The notes under the pieces were generated by a model. It saw only the letters and a list, made by a program, of their open reading frames with translations. It was not told the origin of the DNA and did not search any database. DNA of 7,595 bases from Spirochaetaceae bacterium (GTDB lineage Bacteria > Spirochaetota > Spirochaetia > Treponematales > Breznakiellaceae), in the NCBI GenBank assembly GCA_031280115.1, contig JAITHF010000042.1, forward strand, positions 1-7,595. The letters are read 5' to 3'. Of the stretch, positions 1-5,926 are shown in pieces (position 1 is the stretch's first letter; each line of letters starts with the position of its first letter). The position numbers and the translations under genes were made by a program.

Positions 1-2495
1 CCAAACCCCCAACCAGTGCGACGTGTGCAGCGCCCTTCCGCCATCGAATTCCGCTGAGGCCCATCTTCTGGGTTGTGACTAAACGTGCAAACCCTCTCGC
101 CGCGAGAAGCACCTGAAACAGCCTTCGGCTGCGCAGGGGGCGCAGGGGGAGGGAAGAGGAGGGTGAAGACCTGGTCCGCGGTTTCCACAAAGTCGACGGC
201 AAGGGCGCCCTTCATGTCATCGCTTAACTCCGCCCAGTCCTCCTCATTGGCTTGGGGAAGAATAACCCGGTCCATGTTCTCCCGAATGGCTGCAAGCAGT
301 TTTTCTTTAAGGCCCCCTATGGGAAGCACCCTGCCGGTAAGGGTCAGCTCGCCGGTCATGGCTGCCCCTGCTTTGGGAGGGAGACCGCGCATCGCGGACA
401 TGAGCGATACTGCAATGGCAATCCCCGCTGAGGGCCCGTCTTTGGGAACAGCCCCTTCGGGCACATGAATATGCAGCGCCCCTTCCGGCGCAGCCGGAAC
501 GCCCCAGCGCTCCTGAACGCTCCGCACATAGGAAAGCGCAATGCGGACGCTCTCCTGCATCACGTTCCCCAGATTGCCGGTAATAACCGGCTCGCCGCTT
601 CCGGCGGCAAAAATACTCTCAATAAGAAGTATGGCCCCCCCCGCCTCAGTCCACGCAAGGCCGTATGCTACCCCCGCGCGGGGCTCCCGCCTGAACAGGC
701 CCCGCTTGTATTTGCGTTTGCCCAGCAGTTTCTCAATGTCCGCGCCTTCGACGGCCCGGGTGAAAGAGGCAAGGGGCTTCGCGCCGTCTTGCCCGTACCC
801 GCCGTTTAACGCGTCCTGAGCGATCCGGCGGACGCACCGCGCAAGCTCCCGTTCCAAGCCCCGCACGCCGGACTCCATAGTCCAATGCCGGATAACCGCC
901 AGGACCGCCGCGTCGCTGAAGGCAACAAGCGCGCTTCCCAGCCCGTTTTCCCGCAGCGCCTTGGGCACGAGAAAGCCCCGGGCAATGGCGCGTTTTTCAC
1001 TTTCCCCGTATCCGGGGATCTCGATAACCTCCATCCGGTCCAAAAGGGGGTACGGAATGGTATGCAGCGAATTGGCGGTGGTAATAAAGAGGGACTGGGA
1101 AAGGTCGTAGGGAAGCTCAAGGTAATGATCCGTGAACGCGCTGTTTTGTTCAGGGTCAAGCACCTCAAGCAGCGCTGACGCAGGGTCACCCCGGACATCA
1201 TGGGCGAGTTTGTCGATTTCATCGAGAAGAAACACCGGGTTGATTGTTCCGGCTTTCCGCATGCCTTGGATGATTTTTCCCGGAAGGGCGCCTACATAGG
1301 TTTTCCGGTGCCCCCGTATTTCAGCCTCGTCCCGTACCCCGCCCAAAGAAATACGCACGAACCTGCGCCCCAGAGCCCGGGCAAACGACTTTGCGAGGCT
1401 TGTTTTCCCAGTTCCCGGAGGCCCTGCGAAACAGAGGATAGGGCCTTTGACAGGCGCCTCTTCCCCGTTGTCCGCGCCCTTGTTTTCAAGGGAAAGGAGT
1501 TTGCGTACTGCGATGAATTCAAGGATGCGCTTCTTCGCCTCGTGCATGGCGAAGTGATCCTCGTGCAATATCCGCTGCGCCTCGGCCAGGTCTCCTGAAT
1601 CAATGGTGCGCTCGTACCAAGGAAGGTCGATAATCCATTCAAGGTATCCCCGCAGCACTCCCGCATCCGGGCTTAACGGCTGGAGCCGGCGCAAGCGGGC
1701 AAGCTCTTTGCGGGCTTTGAGGGCCCCTTCCTCTTTGAGGCCCTTTGATTCAAGGGCGCGTTCTATTTCGGCAAACTCGTCTTCTTTCTCGTCTTTGCCC
1801 AATTCCCGGTTTATTTCTTTAATTTGTTCGTTAAGGATGTATTCCCGCTGGTTTTTCTCCATGCGGTTCTTCACCTTGCCGCTGATATTTTTCTGAATGG
1901 CAAAGATTTCGTTTTCAAGTTCCAGCGCCGCCAGCACCGCCTCAAGCCGCTTAACAGGCTCCGCAACGCCTAGGAGTTCTATTTTGCGCTCCGCTTTTAT
2001 CTGCAAGGCGTGGCAGGCAATATCCGCGAGGCGTTCAAGGCTTTCGGTTTTTTCCGCGGCCACAATCGTGTTGGCGCTTATCTTTTTGGTATTTTCCGCG
2101 TATTGGGCAAAGGATTTTTGCACGGCCTGCATAAGCGCGAGGGTTTCGGTATTGGCAGCGCCGCCGTCAGCGGCGGATCCGATCGGCTCAATTTTGACCA
2201 GCGCAAGATCGTTCCGCCTGGTGGAAGAGGCGATGGTGCCGCGGTATTCTCCTTGCAGCATCACGCGGAAGGTATTATCCGGCATTTTGACGTGCTGGAC
2301 AATGCGTACCACGCTCCCTTCGGCGTAGGTTTCAGCAGCGTCCCGCATTTTAAGGCACGCCGCGAAAAGGCGCAGGTCCCGCTTCAGCGCCTCGTCAATG
2401 GCGGTCATGCCTGTTTTGTAGGTAATAAACACGGACATCAAGGGATGGGGGAATAACACCAGTTCCTGCAATGGAAGCAGAGGAAATTCTTCCAT
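1..2495 (-). CDS. lon: ATP-dependent protease LonA (3' end not in window)
   Basis: Lon is a cytoplasmic homohexameric AAA+ serine protease that degrades misfolded and short-lived regulatory proteins. The frame is open for 831 codons from the ATG at 2495 to the left edge. The N-terminus (LPLQELVLFPHP near residues 6-17) is typical of the Lon substrate-binding domain. A charged coiled-coil region (about 200-285, including REYILNEQIKEINRELG) follows. The AAA+ module has Walker A GPPGTGKT at 358-365 and Walker B LLDEID ending at D428. The protease domain has DGPSAG with catalytic Ser689 and GGLKEK with Lys732; their 43-residue spacing equals E. coli S679/K722. A polar insert (about 336-349) precedes Walker A. 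The start is set by GAGGAAA seven bases upstream and by homology of the first residues. Lon-like sequence ends near Phe781; the next 50 residues are unusual and no stop is reached. Last gene of the tig-clpP-clpX-lon run, 32 bp after clpX. Confidence 0.96.
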   Translation of the reverse strand, partial: MEEFPLLPLQELVLFPHPLMSVFITYKTGMTAIDEALKRDLRLFAACLKMRDAAETYAEGSVVRIVQHVKMPDNTFRVMLQGEYRGTIASSTRRNDLALVKIEPIGSAADGGAANTETLALMQAVQKSFAQYAENTKKISANTIVAAEKTESLERLADIACHALQIKAERKIELLGVAEPVKRLEAVLAALELENEIFAIQKNISGKVKNRMEKNQREYILNEQIKEINRELGKDEKEDEFAEIERALESKGLKEEGALKARKELARLRRLQPLSPDAGVLRGYLEWIIDLPWYERTIDSGDLAEAQRILHEDHFAMHEAKKRILEFIAVRKLLSLENKGADNGEEAPVKGPILCFAGPPGTGKTSLAKSFARALGRRFVRISLGGVRDEAEIRGHRKTYVGALPGKIIQGMRKAGTINPVFLLDEIDKLAHDVRGDPASALLEVLDPEQNSAFTDHYLELPYDLSQSLFITTANSLHTIPYPLLDRMEVIEIPGYGESEKRAIARGFLVPKALRENGLGSALVAFSDAAVLAVIRHWTMESGVRGLERELARCVRRIAQDALNGGYGQDGAKPLASFTRAVEGADIEKLLGKRKYKRGLFRREPRAGVAYGLAWTEAGGAILLIESIFAAGSGEPVITGNLGNVMQESVRIALSYVRSVQERWGVPAAPEGALHIHVPEGAVPKDGPSAGIAIAVSLMSAMRGLPPKAGAAMTGELTLTGRVLPIGGLKEKLLAAIRENMDRVILPQANEEDWAELSDDMKGALAVDFVETADQVFTLLFPPPAPPAQPKAVSGASRGERVCTFSHNPEDGPQRNSMAEGRCTRRTGWGF
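3..152 (-). other. Non-Lon C-terminal tail of the lon frame
   Basis: After residue 781 (VFTLLF), where LonA proteins normally finish, the frame continues through a proline/alanine stretch (PPPAPPAQPKA), then a serine-, arginine- and cysteine-containing segment (SRGERVCTFSHNPEDG onward) that resembles no Lon domain. It is still open at the window edge. A perfect tandem 9-bp repeat (cgcaggggg at 132-140 and 141-149) encodes the PPA units. Two short inverted repeats lie beyond it, at 119-131 (5-bp arms, 3-nt loop) and 95-107 (5-bp arms, 3-nt loop). A second minus-strand frame is also open here, so this stretch shows little sign of selection for one reading frame. It may be non-coding DNA or a dispersed element read through because the usual stop was lost. 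It could instead be a genuine extension. Confidence 0.5.
132..149. repeat. Tandem 9-bp repeat, two copies
   Basis: The unit cgcaggggg occurs twice in tandem without mismatch. Nine bases preserve the reading frame, and on the minus strand the units encode part of the Pro/Ala stretch just after the conserved end of Lon. G-run repeats of this type can slip during replication, but copy-number change here would not shift the frame. Confidence 0.7.
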
Positions 2496-2501
2496 TTGAG
2501 A

Positions 2502-2522
2502 CTTTCCTCGGCGGGAGGAAAG
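2502..2522 (-). promoter_or_regulatory. Hairpin enclosing the lon ribosome-binding site
   Basis: In the 32-base gap between the clpX stop (2528-2530) and the lon start (2495), the mRNA has a perfect 8-bp inverted repeat. The 5' arm CTTTCCTC (2522-2515) and 3' arm GAGGAAAG (2509-2502) are separated by a 5-nt loop. The 3' arm contains the whole lon Shine-Dalgarno sequence GAGGAAA, seven bases from the ATG. The 5' arm begins only five bases after the clpX stop codon, so a ribosome terminating on clpX should cover and open it. The arrangement predicts translational coupling of lon to clpX. A temperature-sensitive opening is a second possibility. The pairing is seen; the function is inferred. Confidence 0.6.
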
Positions 2523-2527
2523 AACTT

Positions 2528-3778
2528 TCATGCGCTTTTTTGGATCGGGTGTATTTCAGGGTGTTCGGCTTTTTCCACTACATCCTGGGTAATGATGACC
2601 TGCTTGCTTCCTTCCATAGAGGGGATTTCAAACATAATGTCGGTCATAAGTTTTTCCACGATAGCCCGCAGCCCCCGGGCGCCGGTTTTCTGCTTGATCG
2701 CGGTGTCCGCAATGGCGTTAATGGCGCCTTCGGTAAACTCCAGTTTCACGTCGTCAATAGCCATAGACGCCTGATACTGTTTTACGATAGCGTTGCGCGG
2801 TTCGGTGATGATGCGTTTGAGGTCGTCCCGTTTCAGTTCTTCAAGGCTCACGGTGATAGGGAGCCGCCCGATAAATTCGGGAATCATGCCGAAATGGATA
2901 AGATCGTCCGGGTGCAGGGCGTCATACAGCTCTTTGAGGTTTTTGCTGGTCTTCTCCCGCACGTCGGCGCCGAACCCCATAGGATGCTGCACCACCCGCC
3001 GCTCGATAAATTTCTCAAGCCCCACGAAAGCCCCGCCGCATATAAAAAGGATATCTGTAGTATTAATGCGTATCATCTCCTGATTGGGATGTTTGCGCCC
3101 GCCCTGGGGCGGCACTGACGCGACGGTCCCTTCGATGATTTTAAGGAGCGCCTGCTGGACCCCTTCGCCGGACACGTCCCGCGTAATAGAAACATTTTCC
3201 CCCTTGCGGGCGATTTTATCAATTTCGTCGATATACACGATGCCCCGTTCAGCCGCGGCGATATTGCCTCCGGCGTTCTGGATGAGTTTAAGAAGAATGT
3301 TTTCCACATCCTCTCCCACGTATCCCGCCTCAGTAAGGGTGGTCGCGTCCACAATGGCAAACGGCACTTTGAGTTTTTTCGCCAGAGTCTTTGCAAGCAG
3401 GGTCTTTCCCGTGCCGGTAGGCCCGATAAGAAGCACGTTAGATTTCTCAATCTCCACATCTTCCGGGTCTTTTGACGGGTTAGCGATGCGTTTATAGTGG
3501 TTATACACGGCTACTGAAAGGGCTTTTTTCGCGTTGTCCTGACCTATGATAAAAAGGTCCATGTACGTTTTGATTTCTCTGGGGGTCGGTATGTCGCCGG
3601 TAAAGTGGGTGGAAAGTTCATGGTCCTCTTCCAAGAGTATTTTGCGGCACACGTCCACACATTCGTCGCAAATGAAGACATCGTTAGGTCCGGCAATGAG
3701 GCGCCTTGCCATATCCGCGCTTTTCCCGCAAAAAGAACAGAACCGTTCATAGCCGCTGCCGTTACGAAGTCTTGCCAT
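2528..3778 (-). CDS. clpX: ATP-dependent Clp protease ATP-binding subunit ClpX
   Basis: ClpX is a cytoplasmic AAA+ hexamer that recognises tagged or specific proteins, unfolds them with ATP and threads them into ClpP. At 416 residues it has the usual length. The N-terminal zinc-binding domain has Cys14, Cys17, Cys37 and Cys40 in the family spacing. The AAA+ core has Walker A GPTGTGKT at 119-126, pore-1 loop GYVG at 152-155, Walker B with IDEID at 183-187, the RKH pore loop at 228-230, and sensor-2 GAR with Arg368. The ClpP-docking loop reads MGF (267-269) where E. coli has IGF. The ATG at 3778 is preceded by AAGGGAGA five bases away and gives the expected N-terminus (RFCSFCGK). The start lies inside the end of clpP, a 17-bp overlap in another frame, consistent with coupled translation and matched supply of the two partners. 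Confidence 0.98.
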   Translation of the reverse strand: MARLRNGSGYERFCSFCGKSADMARRLIAGPNDVFICDECVDVCRKILLEEDHELSTHFTGDIPTPREIKTYMDLFIIGQDNAKKALSVAVYNHYKRIANPSKDPEDVEIEKSNVLLIGPTGTGKTLLAKTLAKKLKVPFAIVDATTLTEAGYVGEDVENILLKLIQNAGGNIAAAERGIVYIDEIDKIARKGENVSITRDVSGEGVQQALLKIIEGTVASVPPQGGRKHPNQEMIRINTTDILFICGGAFVGLEKFIERRVVQHPMGFGADVREKTSKNLKELYDALHPDDLIHFGMIPEFIGRLPITVSLEELKRDDLKRIITEPRNAIVKQYQASMAIDDVKLEFTEGAINAIADTAIKQKTGARGLRAIVEKLMTDIMFEIPSMEGSKQVIITQDVVEKAEHPEIHPIQKSA

Positions 3779-4376
3779 GTTTCTCCCTTACCAAAACCGA
3801 ATCAGCCACCCCGTAGGCGACCGCGTCCTCGGCGGACATATAAAAGTCCCGTTCCATATCTAACGCCACTTGTTCGGATGTTTTGCCCGTATGTTTGGCA
3901 AAATACGCGATAAGCAGTTTTTTAAGCCGGATTATTTCTTTTGATTGTATGCCAATATCCCGCGCCTGCCCCTGGGCGCCGCCCCAGGGCTGGTGCATAA
4001 GAATCCGCGCCGAGGGCAATACCAGGCGCTTTCCCGGGGCGCCGGCAGTGAGGATAAGCGCTCCCATACTGGCGGCCTGGCCCAGGCAGATAGTCTGGAT
4101 GGCGCATTTGACGTACTGCATGGCGTCATAGATCGCAAGCCCTGCGGTAACCGAACCTCCCGGGGTGTTGACGTAAAGATTTATATCCTTATCCGCATCC
4201 TGGCCTTCTAAAAAAAGCAGCTGGGCTACCACAAGGTCAGCGGTAAGGTCGTTGATTTCCCCGTCCACAAAGACAATCCTGTCTTTAAGCAGGCGGGAAT
4301 AAATATCATAGGACCGCTCTCCCATGCCCGTCTGTTCCACCACAATAGGAACAAGACTGTTCATCTGTTCGTTCAT
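3762..4376 (-). CDS. clpP: ATP-dependent Clp protease proteolytic subunit ClpP
   Basis: ClpP is the serine peptidase that forms a two-ring, fourteen-subunit chamber and degrades polypeptides delivered by ClpX (or ClpA/ClpC type unfoldases). The 204-residue product has the normal length. The catalytic triad is complete: Ser103 in GQAASMGA, His128 in LMHQPWGG and Asp177 in MERDFYMS, with the same 25- and 49-residue spacings as E. coli ClpP. The NTPGGSV segment (70-76) before the active site is also conserved. The short segment before [12 protein letters not shown] may be a propeptide, but processing cannot be judged. The start ATG overlaps the tig stop as ATGA, and AGGAAA lies six bases upstream, so reinitiation after tig is likely. 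The 3' end overlaps clpX. Nothing in the sequence suggests an inactive paralogue. Confidence 0.98.
   Translation of the reverse strand: MNEQMNSLVPIVVEQTGMGERSYDIYSRLLKDRIVFVDGEINDLTADLVVAQLLFLEGQDADKDINLYVNTPGGSVTAGLAIYDAMQYVKCAIQTICLGQAASMGALILTAGAPGKRLVLPSARILMHQPWGGAQGQARDIGIQSKEIIRLKKLLIAYFAKHTGKTSEQVALDMERDFYMSAEDAVAYGVADSVLVREKHGKTS
3782..3789 (-). promoter_or_regulatory. clpX ribosome-binding site within the clpP 3' end
   Basis: AAGGGAGA on the minus strand lies a few bases upstream of the ATG at 3778, inside clpP codons. It decides the clpX start in preference to internal codons and explains how clpX is translated despite the 17-bp overlap. Confidence 0.65.
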
Positions 4377-5725
4377 CCATTATTTCCTATGAATTCAAGA
4401 TAATTTTTTTTATCGCCCAATTTGACGCGGTTTTCCGCAAGGAGCCGCTCAAAGAGTTTTTGTTCTTGGATTTCTTCTTCCAGATATCTCCGGGTCTCTT
4501 CTTTGTCATAATACGCCGTAACTTCTTCCACCGGATTATTGCTGGCAGCGGCTATATACCTGATACGCGCTTTTTTTTCTTCATCAGATACGGCAAAGCC
4601 CAAATTGTGTACCAGCGTTTCTACTATCAATCTGCTGTGAAGCCTCTTACGCACGTCAGGCCGCCATTGCTCAAACACCTCGTCTGCTTCTTTCGGGGTC
4701 ATAGTATCGGCAGGGACGTTCATCTGGCGCACCAGGTTCCGCCACTGGTTTTCAAGCTGGAAACGTATCATGGACTCAGGCAGGTCAACCGGCGTGGTCT
4801 CCATTATTTTCTCAATAAGGGCGTTGAGTTTGAAATCCCGAAGCCGCTCCTCCATATCTTTGGCAAACCGTTCGCGGATACTGTTTTTCAGATCCTCCAA
4901 GGTATGATACTTCTCGTCTATGTCTTGGGCGAAATCGTCATCAAGCGCGGGGAAGCGCTTCTCTTTAAGCGCCGTAAGGCTTACCCGAATCCTCTTGGTT
5001 TTTCCGGCAAGGTCTTTGTCCTCAAAGTCTTCAGGGTAGGCTTTTATGATATCTTTCGTTTCGCCTTTCTTCATGGCTATAATATCTTCATCGAACTTAA
5101 AAAGGTTATGCCCGGATCCCAGGGTAAAAACAAAATCCTGCCGCTCCGTGCCCGCCTCAATTTCGCCGGATTCGGTTAATTCAGCGTAATTCACGGTGAC
5201 CACATCCCCTTTGTCCGCTGAACCGCCGCCGCTTTTATCCTGCACCACCGCGTTCCGCTCGCGGATATGCTCAAGTTCCCGATTTATATCCTCGTCGGCA
5301 ATACTGACATCAGGCACCTCAATCTCAAGCCCCTGCCATTGCCCCATAGTTACCTGGGGGAAAACATCATACACTATCGAAAAGACCATGTCCGCGTTCA
5401 GATCAAAAACCGGCCTTTCCTCAATTGCCGGGCTGGAATAGGAAAGGGGGCGGTCTTGCGGGGGAAACTGAGGGTCGTCAAAAATCGAGCCGCTGGCTTT
5501 ATCTAGGAGGCAGTTCAAAACCTCATCTTTAAGTGAATCTCCCAGTTTCTTTTCCAGCACCGCTTTGGGCACCTTCCCCTTGCGGAATCCCGGAATAGCG
5601 ATGGTCTTACAGTAATCGGTTATGAGTTTGTCATACTCGGAACAAACGTCATGCTTTGCCACCGTGACGGTCAGCTTTATCGCAGAATGTTCAAGACGGG
5701 TTATTTGTTTAGATACGGTCACCAT
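4373..5725 (-). CDS. tig: Trigger factor, ribosome-associated chaperone
   Basis: Trigger factor binds ribosomal protein L23 at the tunnel exit and shields nascent chains; many versions also have peptidyl-prolyl isomerase activity. The 450-residue product is slightly longer than E. coli's 432. The N-terminal ribosome-binding domain carries the signature GFRKGKVP at 46-53. A FKBP-type domain spans about 172-260 (starting KGDVVTVNY and containing [20 protein letters not shown]). A helical, charged C-terminal substrate-binding domain fills the rest. The first gene of the operon, it sits directly downstream of the promoter region and ends in an ATGA overlap with clpP. The start is slightly ambiguous: AGAGG lies three bases from the ATG at 5725 but six bases from a GTG at 5722, so either may be used; the difference is one residue. 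Confidence 0.96.
   Translation of the reverse strand: MVTVSKQITRLEHSAIKLTVTVAKHDVCSEYDKLITDYCKTIAIPGFRKGKVPKAVLEKKLGDSLKDEVLNCLLDKASGSIFDDPQFPPQDRPLSYSSPAIEERPVFDLNADMVFSIVYDVFPQVTMGQWQGLEIEVPDVSIADEDINRELEHIRERNAVVQDKSGGGSADKGDVVTVNYAELTESGEIEAGTERQDFVFTLGSGHNLFKFDEDIIAMKKGETKDIIKAYPEDFEDKDLAGKTKRIRVSLTALKEKRFPALDDDFAQDIDEKYHTLEDLKNSIRERFAKDMEERLRDFKLNALIEKIMETTPVDLPESMIRFQLENQWRNLVRQMNVPADTMTPKEADEVFEQWRPDVRKRLHSRLIVETLVHNLGFAVSDEEKKARIRYIAAASNNPVEEVTAYYDKEETRRYLEEEIQEQKLFERLLAENRVKLGDKKNYLEFIGNNG
4383..4388 (-). promoter_or_regulatory. clpP ribosome-binding site within the tig 3' end
   Basis: AGGAAA on the minus strand lies six bases upstream of the clpP ATG and inside the last codons of tig. 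With the ATGA overlap it fixes the clpP start and supports translational coupling to tig. Confidence 0.65.
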
Positions 5726-5739
5726 TATCCTCTTTGATT

Positions 5740-5773
5740 AAGGTTTTAGACGCCAGCGCAGGACCCAAACCTT
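5740..5773 (-). promoter_or_regulatory. Possible stem in the tig 5' leader
   Basis: In the predicted leader, AAGGTTT (5773-5767) can pair perfectly with AAACCTT (5746-5740) across a 20-nt loop. The stem ends a few bases before the tig AGAGG ribosome-binding site (5733-5729). It is A/U rich and of modest strength. It might insulate or modulate tig translation, or be accidental. No known riboswitch class is recognisable. Confidence 0.35.
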
Positions 5774-5785
5774 TCTGTACATAAT

Positions 5786-5825
5786 ATTATATATGGAAAA
5801 TACCAGTTTATCGGGAATTCGTCAA
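5786..5825 (-). promoter_or_regulatory. Candidate sigma70-type promoter(s) for the tig operon
   Basis: On the minus strand TTGACG (5825-5820) is a good -35 match and is followed after exactly 17 bases by TATTTT (5802-5797), a moderate -10. A perfect TATAAT (5791-5786) lies 11 bases further on, but the hexamer 17 bases before it is a poor -35. The two could be alternative or overlapping promoters. Either gives a start site some 50-60 bases before tig. This is the only convincing promoter seen ahead of the four genes. No RNA data are available, so the choice of -10 remains inference. Confidence 0.55.
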
Positions 5826-5842
5826 TAGGGGCTTTTTCAATT

Positions 5843-5875
5843 TAAAAGGATAATCAGAAAAAAATAAAAGGATAA
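5843..5875. repeat. Two 11-bp direct repeats spaced by 22 bp
   Basis: The sequence taaaaggataa occurs at 5843-5853 and 5865-5875 with no mismatch. The start-to-start distance is 22 bp, close to two turns of B-DNA, so both copies face the same side of the helix. The nearer copy ends 18 bp upstream of the candidate -35 box of tig, a position typical for an activator or an UP-like A/T element. This could be a binding site for a regulator of the protease operon. Chance similarity in A/T-rich DNA is the alternative. Confidence 0.55.
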
Positions 5876-5880
5876 CCGGC

Positions 5881-5918
5881 AAAACACCCCCTTCCGCCCC
5901 GCCCCCAGGGGCGGAAGG
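5881..5918 (-). terminator. Rho-independent terminator of the TPR gene
   Basis: A perfect 11-bp GC-rich inverted repeat (ccttccgcccc at 5890-5900 and ggggcggaagg at 5908-5918) with a 7-nt loop starts nine bases after the TPR-protein stop codon. On the minus strand it is followed by GGGTGTTTT and, a little further, a longer T-rich run (around 5857-5869). There is no T run on the other side, so it acts for minus-strand transcription. It separates the TPR gene from the tig operon. Confidence 0.8.
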
Positions 5919-5926
5919 CCGCTCCA

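Larger units (their letters stand above)
5726..5880 (-). other. AT-rich regulatory region upstream of tig
   Basis: This stretch between the TPR-gene terminator and tig has no plausible gene. It is much richer in A/T than the flanking coding DNA. It holds the direct repeats at 5843-5875, promoter hexamers at 5786-5825 and a leader of roughly 55 bases with a possible stem at 5740-5773. I saw no CIRCE-type inverted repeat (the HrcA operator), which would otherwise be an obvious heat-shock control for such an operon. Confidence 0.75.

Noticed and set aside
95..131. Two small hairpins (95-107 and 119-131) as a lon terminator
   Set aside because: Stems are only 5 bp, the T run after them is three bases or fewer, and the reading frame is still open across both.
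806..1222. Minus-strand open frame (138 codons) within lon
   Set aside because: It is in a different frame from the intact Lon frame, which carries Walker and catalytic motifs through the same bases. It does not indicate that lon is broken.
2471..3118. Plus-strand open frame (215 codons) across the lon start and clpX 3' end
   Set aside because: Antisense to well-conserved clpX, including AAA+ motifs, and with no recognisable domain of its own.
4460..5179. Plus-strand open frame (239 codons) opposite tig
   Set aside because: Antisense shadow of the trigger factor frame; no independent coding evidence.
5843..5875. CRISPR array
   Set aside because: Only two 11-bp copies with an 11-bp gap in A/T-rich DNA, far below CRISPR repeat and spacer lengths, and no cas gene nearby.
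5726..5926. CIRCE-type heat-shock operator upstream of tig
   Set aside because: No inverted repeat resembling the HrcA operator half-sites was found in the intergenic region.
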